Positions 45,596-53,143 of a stretch of 64,000 nucleotides of DNA are shown here, in pieces. Made by a program: the position numbers and the translations under genes. This stretch comes from JASHUC01 sp035606175 (GTDB lineage Bacteria > Pseudomonadota > Gammaproteobacteria > Steroidobacterales > Steroidobacteraceae), in the NCBI GenBank assembly GCA_035606175.1, contig DATNFW010000048.1, positions 1-64,000 of the forward strand. The letters run 5' to 3'. The number at the start of each line of letters is the position of its first letter. The first letter of the stretch is position 1. Below the pieces are notes generated by a model. The model did no database searches, was not told the DNA's origin, and saw nothing but the letters and a program-made list of their open reading frames with translations.

Positions 45596-47700
45596 CCTTT
45601 CAAATGCTCCCGCAGCCATCCGAGAACGACGTCGTACCATTCGATCGAGTCGGCCGGCTTCTGCACCCAATGGCTCTCGTCCGGAAAGTAGAGGAAGCGA
45701 CTCTCGATGCCGCGGCGCTGCAGCGCCGTGAATGTGCCGAGGCCCTGCGCCAGGGGCACGCGGTAGTCGCGGCCACCGTGGATCACGAGCATCGGCGTGC
45801 GCCACGCCCGCACGTAATCGACGGGATTGAAACGCTCGTAGTTCTGCGGGACTGCGTAGTACGGCCCGCCGAATTCCCACTCCGGAAACCAGAGCTCTTC
45901 CGTCGAGTAATACATGCCGCGCTGGTCGAATACGCCGTCGTGGTCGACGAGGCAGCGGAAGCGCGCGGGCCAGCGCCCCGCGATCCAGTTGATCATGAAG
46001 CCGCCGAAAGAGGCACCGAGCGCGCAGGCGCGCTGGCCGTCGAGCCAGGGATAACGCGCGATAGCCGCCGCGAGGCCTTTCTGCAGATCGATGAGCGGCT
46101 TGCCGCCCCAGTCGCCGCTCACCGAATCCGTGAACGCCTGGCCATAGCCCGGAGAGCCGTGGAAATCGATGAACACGACACCGTACCCGGCACCCGCGAA
46201 CACCTCCGGATTCCAGCGGTAGCTCCACTCGTTCGACATGCTCGATTGCGGACCGCCGTGGATGATGAAGGCGATCGGATAGCGCCTGGACGGATCGAAT
46301 CCATGCGGCCAGACGACGTACCCATAGACTTTCTGTCCGTGCCATCCGGCGAAGCTGAACTGCTCGAAGCGGCTCATCGCCCGATCGCCGAGGAGCGCTG
46401 CATTGACGCTCGTGAGCCGCCGCCGTGCCTCGGGTGCACCGTCTCCGCCGAGCGCAACGGAGTAGAGATCGGGCGGTGCGCCTATCGAGGCGAGCGCGAC
46501 GACGACCGAATCCTTCGCGCCCGAGAACCCGGTCACCTGGCCTTCGGCGATTAGCTTGCGCCGAGCGCCGCTTGCGGGATCGACACGATAGAGCGCGTGC
46601 TGCCCGACCTCGTCCACGCCGGCGAGCAGCATACGTCCATCGAGCGTGCGGCCGAGCTCCCCGATCGAGCGGTCCCAGTTGCCGGTGAGACTGCGCGTTG
46701 CGCCCGTGCGCGCATCGCGAATCGCGATATGAAAGCGATCCGACTCGAAGCCGGGCCGCTCTTGCGCCAGATAAGCGAGATCGCCGTTTGCCAGGAACAC
46801 CGGACTCGCATCCCAGGCGCGGTTGTCTGTCGTCAGATCGACGGCAGCCCGGGATGCGTCGGCGGGTACTTCGTACAAATCGAAATTCGTCGACCACGGC
46901 TCCGTGCGCCCCGCGACACGCGCGCTGAAGACGATCGAACGGCCGTCCGGACTGAAGTCGAAGTCCTCATCGCCTCCGAACGGCTTGGACGGCACATCGG
47001 CATCGATCCCGCGCATGACGTCGACCGGTGCCGCGGCGGTGCCGTCCGCGCCAATGCGCGCCGTGAACAAATGTGAGCGCGTGCCGTCGCTCCACGTATC
47101 CCAATGGCGTACGAAGAGCCGGTCGTAGAGCTGTCCCGACGGCTGCCCCTTGGCAGCGGCGGCGAGTCGGGAGTGCGTGCACTCCAAGTCCCTGCAATCG
47201 AGGAACACTCCCATGCTGAATGCGATTCGCAGCCCGGCGGCGCCCTCCTTCGGGGCGACCTCGAGCGAGCCGACATCGAGCGGATAACTCGTGACCTGCG
47301 TCGCTTCGCCCCCGTCGAATCTCAAACGCCAGACCTGCGAGGAGCCCGTCCGAGTCGAGAGGAAATAGATCGTGCGGCTGTCCGGGCCCCAGTGCGGGCT
47401 CGAGTCGTCGGTGCTCTCGAGAGTGAGCCGGCGCGGCTGTCGCTCGGGGCCCGACAGATCGAGCAGCCAGAGGTGGGTCCTTGCACGATTCGCGTGCATG
47501 TCCGTTTCGCGAACGGCGAACGCGACGAAGCGGCCATCGGGCGAGACGACCGGATCGCTGAGACGGCGCACCCGCACGAGGTCCCGTATCGTGAAAGGCG
47601 CTCCGCCGGAGCTCGCATGAGCGGGCGGGGCGAGGGGGAGGAACGCGAGCGCGCAGGCGGCGAGCACAAGCCGGAATGCCGCACGGTTCAAACAGAGCAT
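45592..47700 (-). CDS. Secreted S9-family prolyl oligopeptidase/dipeptidyl peptidase
   Basis: The 702-residue protein has a signal peptide (cleavage near APPAHAS, residue 29), an N-terminal beta-propeller with repeated D-G-R and S-P-D-G-R-F blades, and a C-terminal alpha/beta-hydrolase domain. The catalytic Ser is in ALGASFGGFM (S564); candidate Asp and His lie in VIHGGRDYRVP and PDESHWVQ. S9 enzymes cleave short peptides, often after proline or as acylaminoacyl/dipeptidyl peptidases, here probably in the periplasm. The downstream kinase overlaps its stop. Confidence 0.93.
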   Translation of the reverse strand: MLCLNRAAFRLVLAACALAFLPLAPPAHASSGGAPFTIRDLVRVRRLSDPVVSPDGRFVAFAVRETDMHANRARTHLWLLDLSGPERQPRRLTLESTDDSSPHWGPDSRTIYFLSTRTGSSQVWRLRFDGGEATQVTSYPLDVGSLEVAPKEGAAGLRIAFSMGVFLDCRDLECTHSRLAAAAKGQPSGQLYDRLFVRHWDTWSDGTRSHLFTARIGADGTAAAPVDVMRGIDADVPSKPFGGDEDFDFSPDGRSIVFSARVAGRTEPWSTNFDLYEVPADASRAAVDLTTDNRAWDASPVFLANGDLAYLAQERPGFESDRFHIAIRDARTGATRSLTGNWDRSIGELGRTLDGRMLLAGVDEVGQHALYRVDPASGARRKLIAEGQVTGFSGAKDSVVVALASIGAPPDLYSVALGGDGAPEARRRLTSVNAALLGDRAMSRFEQFSFAGWHGQKVYGYVVWPHGFDPSRRYPIAFIIHGGPQSSMSNEWSYRWNPEVFAGAGYGVVFIDFHGSPGYGQAFTDSVSGDWGGKPLIDLQKGLAAAIARYPWLDGQRACALGASFGGFMINWIAGRWPARFRCLVDHDGVFDQRGMYYSTEELWFPEWEFGGPYYAVPQNYERFNPVDYVRAWRTPMLVIHGGRDYRVPLAQGLGTFTALQRRGIESRFLYFPDESHWVQKPADSIEWYDVVLGWLREHLKG

Positions 47701-47928
47701 CGGTCCTCCCCACCCCCGCAGGCGTGAAGTTCATCAAAGCGGCCGATTATAGCCGCGGTCGAGGCCCGGCCATGGCGCTTGTCAGCACTGTCGGCCCGTC
47801 GCTGCTAATCGGGGCGTGTGAAGACCGGTAAGCGCGTCACAGCAGGCGCAAGCTCGGTGGGATGAACTTTCGGCGAGCGCGGCCGTTCTATTCAGTGAAA
47901 TCGGCAATACGGAGGATCGAGCTCGGAT

Positions 47929-48564
47929 ATGCGACCCCTCGGATCGAGACTCGAGGAACCGCGCCGCGTCGTTCGCGTCGCGAATTTGCAGGAATTCTTC
48001 CGCGACCACCTCCACGATGCGCTCGAGCGGCAGCACCTTGCCGTCGAGGATCAAACCGAGCACTACGTCGTCAATTTGCTGACGCTGTTCGCCCGCTCCG
48101 AGGCGCTCTTCGAGCAGACGCCCGACGGCCCGAAATTGAAGCCGCTCGTCGTCATGCTCACCGAGGCGTTGGAGGCGCGCTCCGCTCCCGACCGGCATCG
48201 TGGCTTGCAGCGCCTCGGGGACGTATCGCTCTTCGTCGCCGGATTCTTCGCGCACAGCTTCGCGCGCAAGCTGATCGACATCGACTATCACATCGCCATG
48301 GGCGGACGGGCATATCGCACGCTCGCCGAAGCGCTCGCGCATTCCCGCAGCCGCGTGCTCGCGCAAGTCTTCGCCGAGCTCGCCGAGAAGTTCCAACCGC
48401 TCGTCGATGCGCTCAACGAAGTGAGCGAGACCTCCTACAGCCACACGGATCGGGACATCCTGCGGCTCTACGAGTTGTGGTTGAAGACCGGGAGCCGCCG
48501 CTCCTATCGAATCCTGAGGCGGCTCGGCGTCGATCCCACGCCGTCGGCCCGCACTGCGCAGTGA
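47929..48564 (+). CDS. Conserved-looking helical protein of unknown function
   Basis: The 211-residue protein is predicted to be mostly alpha-helical. It has recognisable blocks (FFRDHLHDALERQHLAVEDQ, LLTLFARSEALFEQTPDG, FFAHSFARKLIDIDYHIAMG) but no family I can name, no signal peptide and no membrane segment. The ATG follows GGAGG by 13 nt. Its stop overlaps the next gene's GTG by 4 bp, so the two act as a pair. The upstream 228-bp gap (47701-47928) between divergent genes holds no clear promoter hexamers. Confidence 0.7.
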   Translation: MRPLGSRLEEPRRVVRVANLQEFFRDHLHDALERQHLAVEDQTEHYVVNLLTLFARSEALFEQTPDGPKLKPLVVMLTEALEARSAPDRHRGLQRLGDVSLFVAGFFAHSFARKLIDIDYHIAMGGRAYRTLAEALAHSRSRVLAQVFAELAEKFQPLVDALNEVSETSYSHTDRDILRLYELWLKTGSRRSYRILRRLGVDPTPSARTAQ

Positions 48565-49214
48565 TTCTGCGGCAGCTGCAGGAGCTGATTGGCGGCATAT
48601 ACGACGTGAGCGTCGCTCATGACGTGTACGACTTTCTCGTCACCGACCGCCGCCGCCTGCCCGCCGCCGTCCGCGCGCATCCGACGGACGAGCAACTCGT
48701 CGTCGCAAGCGCAGGTACCGGCGAGCTCGGCGTCTCCCTGTATCTCGATCCGCAGCTGCTCGAGCGCTTGAGCAGAGCCGATCCACTCGAGGCCCTCAAC
48801 GCGGGCAACGTCGCCGATTATTGGACGGCCCTCGAAGGCGTGAGCCACTTCGTCTATCTCGCCTGGAACAGCGGACACGACAAGCCGGTCTCGCTCCTCG
48901 AGCTCGAGCTGCAAGCGGAAATCGACAAATACGTCGCGAGCTGGTGGCTCCTGAAGCGCCAGGTTCCGGAGCGCTTCCCGGCGGAGCTGATGCGCTTGCT
49001 CTTCGAGCGCACGCGCATCGATCCGGCACTCGCCGCGGGGCGCGAGGAGATCTATCGGCGTGCGAGCCTGTACGCGGAGCGCTTCTGCCGGCGCATCGAG
49101 CGAACGCTACGCGCGCGCGGTGCCTCCCCGGAGCGTGAAGTGCTGTCGGAGCTCAGGCGGTTCTATCGGCTCACGGACGCGAGCAAGCGGGCGCACATCG
49201 AGGCGCATGCGTGA
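48561..49214 (+). CDS. Partner protein of unknown function, coupled to the preceding gene
   Basis: The frame begins at GTG 48561 in a GTGA overlap with the stop of the previous gene and encodes 217 residues. Regions such as GGIYDVSVAHDVYDFLVTDR and WTALEGVSHFVYLAWNSGHD look conserved. A helical C-terminal half (LELELQAEIDKYVASWWLLK, then ASLYAERFCRRIER) follows. No motif identifies a function. The translational coupling implies a two-subunit or sequential system. Confidence 0.7.
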   Translation: MILRQLQELIGGIYDVSVAHDVYDFLVTDRRRLPAAVRAHPTDEQLVVASAGTGELGVSLYLDPQLLERLSRADPLEALNAGNVADYWTALEGVSHFVYLAWNSGHDKPVSLLELELQAEIDKYVASWWLLKRQVPERFPAELMRLLFERTRIDPALAAGREEIYRRASLYAERFCRRIERTLRARGASPEREVLSELRRFYRLTDASKRAHIEAHA

Positions 49215-49262
49215 GAAGGTTGCCGCGGGCGCCGGTGCCGATCGGCCCGCGAAGGATGCGAT

Positions 49263-49622
49263 TCAGCCCTCGTCCTCGTCAGAGTCGCCGCGCTGCTTGC
49301 GCGCTTCGAGCTCTCGCATCTGCTTGATCCATTCCGAGAGCTTGCGCAAGTCGCGCTTGGCGGGCCGCTCCGGGAGCTCGCCCCCGACCCGCCCCTTGGG
49401 CGACTTCTGGTAAGGATCGTAGCCGTGCTCGGGCTTAAAGGTCGTATCGTCCTCGAGCGAGAGCGCCACGCGCTCCTGATCGGGCGGTGCCTCCTGCCAC
49501 TCGACCTGCGCGTTGCCGCGATCGTCGTGAACGACCTTGGCGATCCGACGACGCTCCAGGATGCTGGTCGCTCCGGTCGGATCGGTCGGGGGATTCGGTT
49601 TCCCTCTTCGGTTGCTTTGCAT
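49263..49622 (-). CDS. Small charged protein of unknown function
   Basis: This 119-residue hydrophilic protein has no hydrophobic core segment. It is rich in Arg, Glu, Asp and Pro, with a central HDDRGNAQVEWQEAPPDQER and a helical C-terminal RDLRKLSEWIKQMRELEARK followed by an acidic tail. I take the ATG at 49622; an upstream in-frame start at 49679 gives a poor leader. It is 80 bp downstream of the Nudix gene on the same strand, so it may belong to that transcript. Its family is not known to me. Confidence 0.6.
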   Translation of the reverse strand: MQSNRRGKPNPPTDPTGATSILERRRIAKVVHDDRGNAQVEWQEAPPDQERVALSLEDDTTFKPEHGYDPYQKSPKGRVGGELPERPAKRDLRKLSEWIKQMRELEARKQRGDSDEDEG

Positions 49623-49701
49623 CGGAATATGTCGTGTGCTCGGAGGCCGCGTCCGGCTCGCCCAAGCTACGCTCAGCATCCCTGCCGGGCTGTGCCGCGC
49701 G

Positions 49702-50247
49702 TCACGCTTCGCCGCCGGTCCGAGGCGCGGGCCATCTGCCGAGCGCGTGCGCTGCGCGCAGCAGGCCGAGCGTCGTTTTCCCGTCCCGGATCTCCCCTTC
49801 GAGCGCGCGCCGACAGGCGTCCTCGAACGGCACCCAGTGCACCTCGAAAACCTCGTTGCTCTCGGGGGCGGCAGCCGCTGGGACGAGATCGAGGGCGAGA
49901 TACAAATGCAGCACCTCGGAGAAGACGCCGGGCGAGCTCAAATACGTCCCGAGACTCGACCAGCGGCCCGCCTCGACGCCTGCCTCCTCGATGAGCTCGC
50001 GCCGCGCGGTCTCGAGCGGCGGCTCGCGCGGCTCGAGCTTGCCCGCGGGCAGCTCCCAAATCCAGCCGCCCGCGACATAGCGGTACTGGTGCAGCAGGCA
50101 CACGCGATCGCTGCGGTCGACGGCAACGACGGCTGCACCGCCGGGATGATGAACGACTTCGAGCGCGGTCTTCGTGCCGTTGGGCAGCACGACCTCATCG
50201 ACCGTCACCCGGATGATGCGGCCCTCGAAATGCGTGGTCGATTTCAG
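49702..50247 (-). CDS. Nudix hydrolase, ADP-ribose pyrophosphatase type
   Basis: The Nudix box GKLEPREPPLETARRELIEEAG is complete except that I quote it in two parts: GKLEPREP and ARRELIEEAG with the metal-binding glutamates. The domain matches ADP-ribose pyrophosphatases, which split ADP-ribose to AMP and ribose-5-phosphate. The first conventional start (GTG 50208) would lack the family's conserved HFEGRIIRV strand. A CTG at 50247 restores it, has GGAGG 8 nt upstream and starts one base after the stop of the CpeT-like gene, so I call the CTG start, which is rare and unproven. Its position beside an ADP-ribosylglycohydrolase run suggests ADP-ribose as substrate. Confidence 0.87.
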   Translation of the reverse strand: MKSTTHFEGRIIRVTVDEVVLPNGTKTALEVVHHPGGAAVVAVDRSDRVCLLHQYRYVAGGWIWELPAGKLEPREPPLETARRELIEEAGVEAGRWSSLGTYLSSPGVFSEVLHLYLALDLVPAAAAPESNEVFEVHWVPFEDACRRALEGEIRDGKTTLGLLRAAHALGRWPAPRTGGEA

Positions 50248-50248
50248 C

Positions 50249-50935
50249 TCAAGGCCCTCCGCTGCGGCGGAAGCGCGTGTAGGAGTCGGCAGCAGGTTTC
50301 GCGCCGCCGGGCCCGGCCGGCCCGGCGCTCACCGCGATCTCATCGCGCGTGAGCTCGACGTGAATGGCGAGCGACTCCACGCCTCCGGTCGCCGCGGAGG
50401 AGGTGAGGCAGTGACTCGGGTCGTCGGTTGCGGTGATCTTATCCGGCGCATCCGGCTCCGATGACCAGGTGAGCCCACAGCCGCGCATCAGTTTGACGTC
50501 CTGAGGCTGCAGCGAGCTGAAGAGCTCCGGCGTCGAGGCGCCTTCGCGCCAGCGCTGCGGATCCGTGAACGAGTAGAGCGCCGCGACAATCTTGCCGTTC
50601 ACGAGATCGATCGCGGCGAGATGCTCCGCGAGAATCAGGCGCGGTGTGCCTGGCGCCTCGATGCGTCCCGCCGACTCCTCGACGTAGAAGACGTGATGCC
50701 CCATCTGCAGCGCATCGACGGGCACCACCGAGAGCGCGAGCGGCTCGTGGGGCGAGCGACCGGCCCTGCCGTCGGCGGCGATCTGCGCCTGATTGTCGTA
50801 GCGCCCGGGCAGCCACTCGTCGATCTGCGCGAGCTCGACATCGTGGCGCGGAGCATGGCTCGCGCATCCCGCGGCGAGCAGCACCGCCGCAAGGGCCGGC
50901 CCCGAAAGGCACGTCAATGCGAGGCGCTCAGCCAT
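50249..50935 (-). CDS. CpeT/CpcT-like lipoprotein
   Basis: The 228-residue protein has a lipoprotein signal with lipobox LAAGC (Cys24). A domain beginning WLPGRYDNQAQ, with GHHVFYVEESAG and ALYSFTDPQRWR, resembles the CpeT/CpcT (DUF1001) family. Cyanobacterial CpeT attaches bilins to phycobiliproteins, but this organism has no phycobiliproteins in view, and non-cyanobacterial members have unknown roles. A C-terminal Gly/Ala/Pro-rich tail follows. It overlaps the ATP-grasp gene by 8 bp upstream and abuts the Nudix gene downstream. Confidence 0.78.
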   Translation of the reverse strand: MAERLALTCLSGPALAAVLLAAGCASHAPRHDVELAQIDEWLPGRYDNQAQIAADGRAGRSPHEPLALSVVPVDALQMGHHVFYVEESAGRIEAPGTPRLILAEHLAAIDLVNGKIVAALYSFTDPQRWREGASTPELFSSLQPQDVKLMRGCGLTWSSEPDAPDKITATDDPSHCLTSSAATGGVESLAIHVELTRDEIAVSAGPAGPGGAKPAADSYTRFRRSGGP

Positions 50936-51962
50936 AGGTCGCACGCCATTCGGCACGGTAGCCGAGACCGAGGGTCATGAGGCGCTCGAGCAGCTCGCGG
51001 TAGTCGATACCCGCCGCGCGCGCCGATTCGGCGAAGTCCTCCGCGGCTTCGAGATTGGGATTCGCGTTCGCCTCGAGCACGTAAATATCTCCGGTCGGTG
51101 TCACGCGAAAATCCATGCGTGCATAGCCCGACATGCCGAGCGCCCGATAGATCCGGCGCGAGAGCCGGTCGAGGCGCGCCTCGATTCCGGGCGGCAGATC
51201 GGCCGCCGCGAGCGTCGTGATGCCGTAGCGCTTTTGATAGCGTTTGTCCCACTTCACCTTGCGGGTGGCGATGGCGGCGAGACTGTCCGGCATCGAGCCG
51301 AATACCATCTCCCAGACAGGCAGGCGCGTCAGCCGGTCGTTGCCCATCACTCCGACGTACAGCTCGCGACCCTCGATGTACTCCTCGACGAGCGCGTCCG
51401 ACTTGATCTGCTCGTGGACGAACTCGACGCGCTCCTTGAGGCGAGCGGCATCTTCGACGACCGAGGCCTGTGCAATGCCGAGCGAGGCGTCCTCGATCGT
51501 CGATTTGACGAACAGCGGGAACTTGAGCTTGCGCGGCGGGCGAAAGTGCGCGCCCCGGCGAAACACGGCGAACTGCGGCGTCGGCACGCGATGGAACGCG
51601 AGCAATTGTTTGCAGAGCGACTTGTCGCGCGAGAGCATGAGACCGCGCGGGTTGCAGCCCGTGTAGGGCTGCCGAAGCAGCTCGAGAAAAGCGACGACGT
51701 GCTGGTCGTACGTGACGATGCCGTCGAATTCCTCGAGCAGATTGAAGACTACGTCGGGCTTCCAGTCGGCGATCGCGGCGCGAAGCTCCGTCAAGCTATC
51801 GAGCACACCGACGCAGCGCACCGAGTGCCCGGCGGCCTTCAGCGTCGAGACCACGTCGTACTCGGTGCGCCACTCGTCGATCTCTTTCTCCTCGTGGCCC
51901 TCGAGGCTCTCCGGAGGCACGAGACTCGCATGCACGACGACCAGCGCGCGCTGAGTCTTCAT
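50928..51962 (-). CDS. ATP-grasp ligase, D-alanine-D-alanine ligase-like
   Basis: The 344-residue protein has the ATP-grasp fold of the Ddl family: an N-terminal sub-domain ending DVVFNLLEEFDG, a central KSTIEDASLGIAQASVV segment, a lid region with VEEYIEGRELYVGVMG, and the C-terminal metal-binding MDFRVTPTGDIYVLEANANP. It should join a carboxylate to an amine, such as two amino acids or a peptide, using ATP. It is not the housekeeping Ddl by context. It overlaps the upstream zinc metallopeptidase by 4 bp and the CpeT-like gene by 8 bp, so the three are co-translated. Confidence 0.9.
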   Translation of the reverse strand: MKTQRALVVVHASLVPPESLEGHEEKEIDEWRTEYDVVSTLKAAGHSVRCVGVLDSLTELRAAIADWKPDVVFNLLEEFDGIVTYDQHVVAFLELLRQPYTGCNPRGLMLSRDKSLCKQLLAFHRVPTPQFAVFRRGAHFRPPRKLKFPLFVKSTIEDASLGIAQASVVEDAARLKERVEFVHEQIKSDALVEEYIEGRELYVGVMGNDRLTRLPVWEMVFGSMPDSLAAIATRKVKWDKRYQKRYGITTLAAADLPPGIEARLDRLSRRIYRALGMSGYARMDFRVTPTGDIYVLEANANPNLEAAEDFAESARAAGIDYRELLERLMTLGLGYRAEWRATYG

Positions 51963-53089
51963 AGCGGCAGGTGTGGCGTCTCACCCTGCGCGTAGAAGCG
52001 AGCGACTCGTCCGAGGATCCAGCGCGCATTGCGCTCGGCGTCGCGGCGGCTGCCCCGGACGTAGAGCTCGAGCTGCTCGCACCGCTCGATGAGCATGCGC
52101 AGGATTTGATAGACGCTGTAGCGCGGCAGACCGAGCTCGCGGGAGACCGCATCTACGAGCGGAGTCTTCGCCGCGCGCAGGAGACTCGACACGCGGGCCG
52201 CGCGCGGCCGCTCACGCTCCACGCTGAAAGCCTTGAGCAGCAGCTCCTGAGCGAGCCCACGGCGATCGGAGCGGCGCCGCGCGAGCTTGCGGCGGTAAAC
52301 CTGCGCGAGCGTGCGCGTGTCGCTCGCGATGGAATCGATGCGCAGCCGGTTGCGCACGGGAGGCGCCGTCCCGCGGACGCTCGCCATCAACTGATCGACG
52401 AGATTGAGCTTGTGAAAGGCCGGCCATGCCGCGTAAGTCTTGCGCCAGTCGGAATTCGGCTTCAGCCACACCGCGAATGTTTCGGCGAAGTCTTCGGTCG
52501 GGTGCGCCTGCGCGTACCACTCTCCCAGATGATGCACATAGCGGCGGCTACCCGGGCGGGCGCGGTAGCGATGCGGGTAGGGAAGCGAGGCGGGTCCGAA
52601 CACTTCGCGCCAGCAACGTCGGCGGCGCAGGCGATAGGCGTTGTCGAGCGCATGCCCCGCCTCATGCCGCAGGATGCGCATCAGCCATCGCGAATTGCCG
52701 CCTTCGACTTCGCGCATGACCCGGCGCTCCAGCCGCTCGAGGCGTGGGTGCGCCAAATAGAACGGGATGGCGATGCCGGGTACGCCATCGGGCGAGAACC
52801 ACTCCTCCGACAGCCACGCGTGAGGCTTGAACCCGATGCCGCGCGCCTCGAGCTCTCGATACAAACGGCGCACGTGCGGCGCGAGCCGCGAGGTCTCGAC
52901 CGCGAGGCCGAGATCGCACAGGCGCATCCCGAGCAGCTGCTCGTCCGACAGCCGTGTCCACGAGGCTCGCGGCCGGCCGCTTGCGGAACGCGCAGAAGCC
53001 GGACGCTCGGCAGCCTGCCGCCTGCGGCCTGGCAAGGACCGCGAGCGGGCAGCTCTCGGGTGCAAACGAGCGGTACTGAGGGAAGCCAT
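51959..53089 (-). CDS. Putative zinc-binding metallopeptidase
   Basis: The 376-residue protein has the zincin motif HEAGH (H142, E143, H146) in ILRHEAGHALDNAYRL, and a downstream acidic motif EDFAETFAVWL likely to complete the metal site. The block PHAWLSEEWFSPDGVPGIAI, then PFYLAHPRLERLE, is typical of a predicted metallopeptidase family often found next to ATP-grasp enzymes. The N-terminal 40 residues are basic and look unconserved, so the true start may be further in, before the W-T-R-L-S-D segment. Its stop overlaps the ATP-grasp start by 4 bp. No secretion signal is visible. Confidence 0.85.
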   Translation of the reverse strand: MASLSTARLHPRAARSRSLPGRRRQAAERPASARSASGRPRASWTRLSDEQLLGMRLCDLGLAVETSRLAPHVRRLYRELEARGIGFKPHAWLSEEWFSPDGVPGIAIPFYLAHPRLERLERRVMREVEGGNSRWLMRILRHEAGHALDNAYRLRRRRCWREVFGPASLPYPHRYRARPGSRRYVHHLGEWYAQAHPTEDFAETFAVWLKPNSDWRKTYAAWPAFHKLNLVDQLMASVRGTAPPVRNRLRIDSIASDTRTLAQVYRRKLARRRSDRRGLAQELLLKAFSVERERPRAARVSSLLRAAKTPLVDAVSRELGLPRYSVYQILRMLIERCEQLELYVRGSRRDAERNARWILGRVARFYAQGETPHLPL

Positions 53090-53097
53090 GGTGCGAC

Positions 53098-53143
53098 GTC
53101 CGACCCGGCAAGCTTACCGGAGTCCGACCCCGCAAGCTTACCG
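53098..53143. repeat. Two direct 22-bp repeats at the metallopeptidase/fusion-gene boundary
   Basis: Copies at 53098-53119 and 53122-53143 differ at one of 22 positions and have a 24-bp period. Each contains GCAAGCTTACCG. They fill almost all of the 48-bp gap between the end of the fusion gene (53138) and the metallopeptidase start (53089). Confidence 0.85.
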
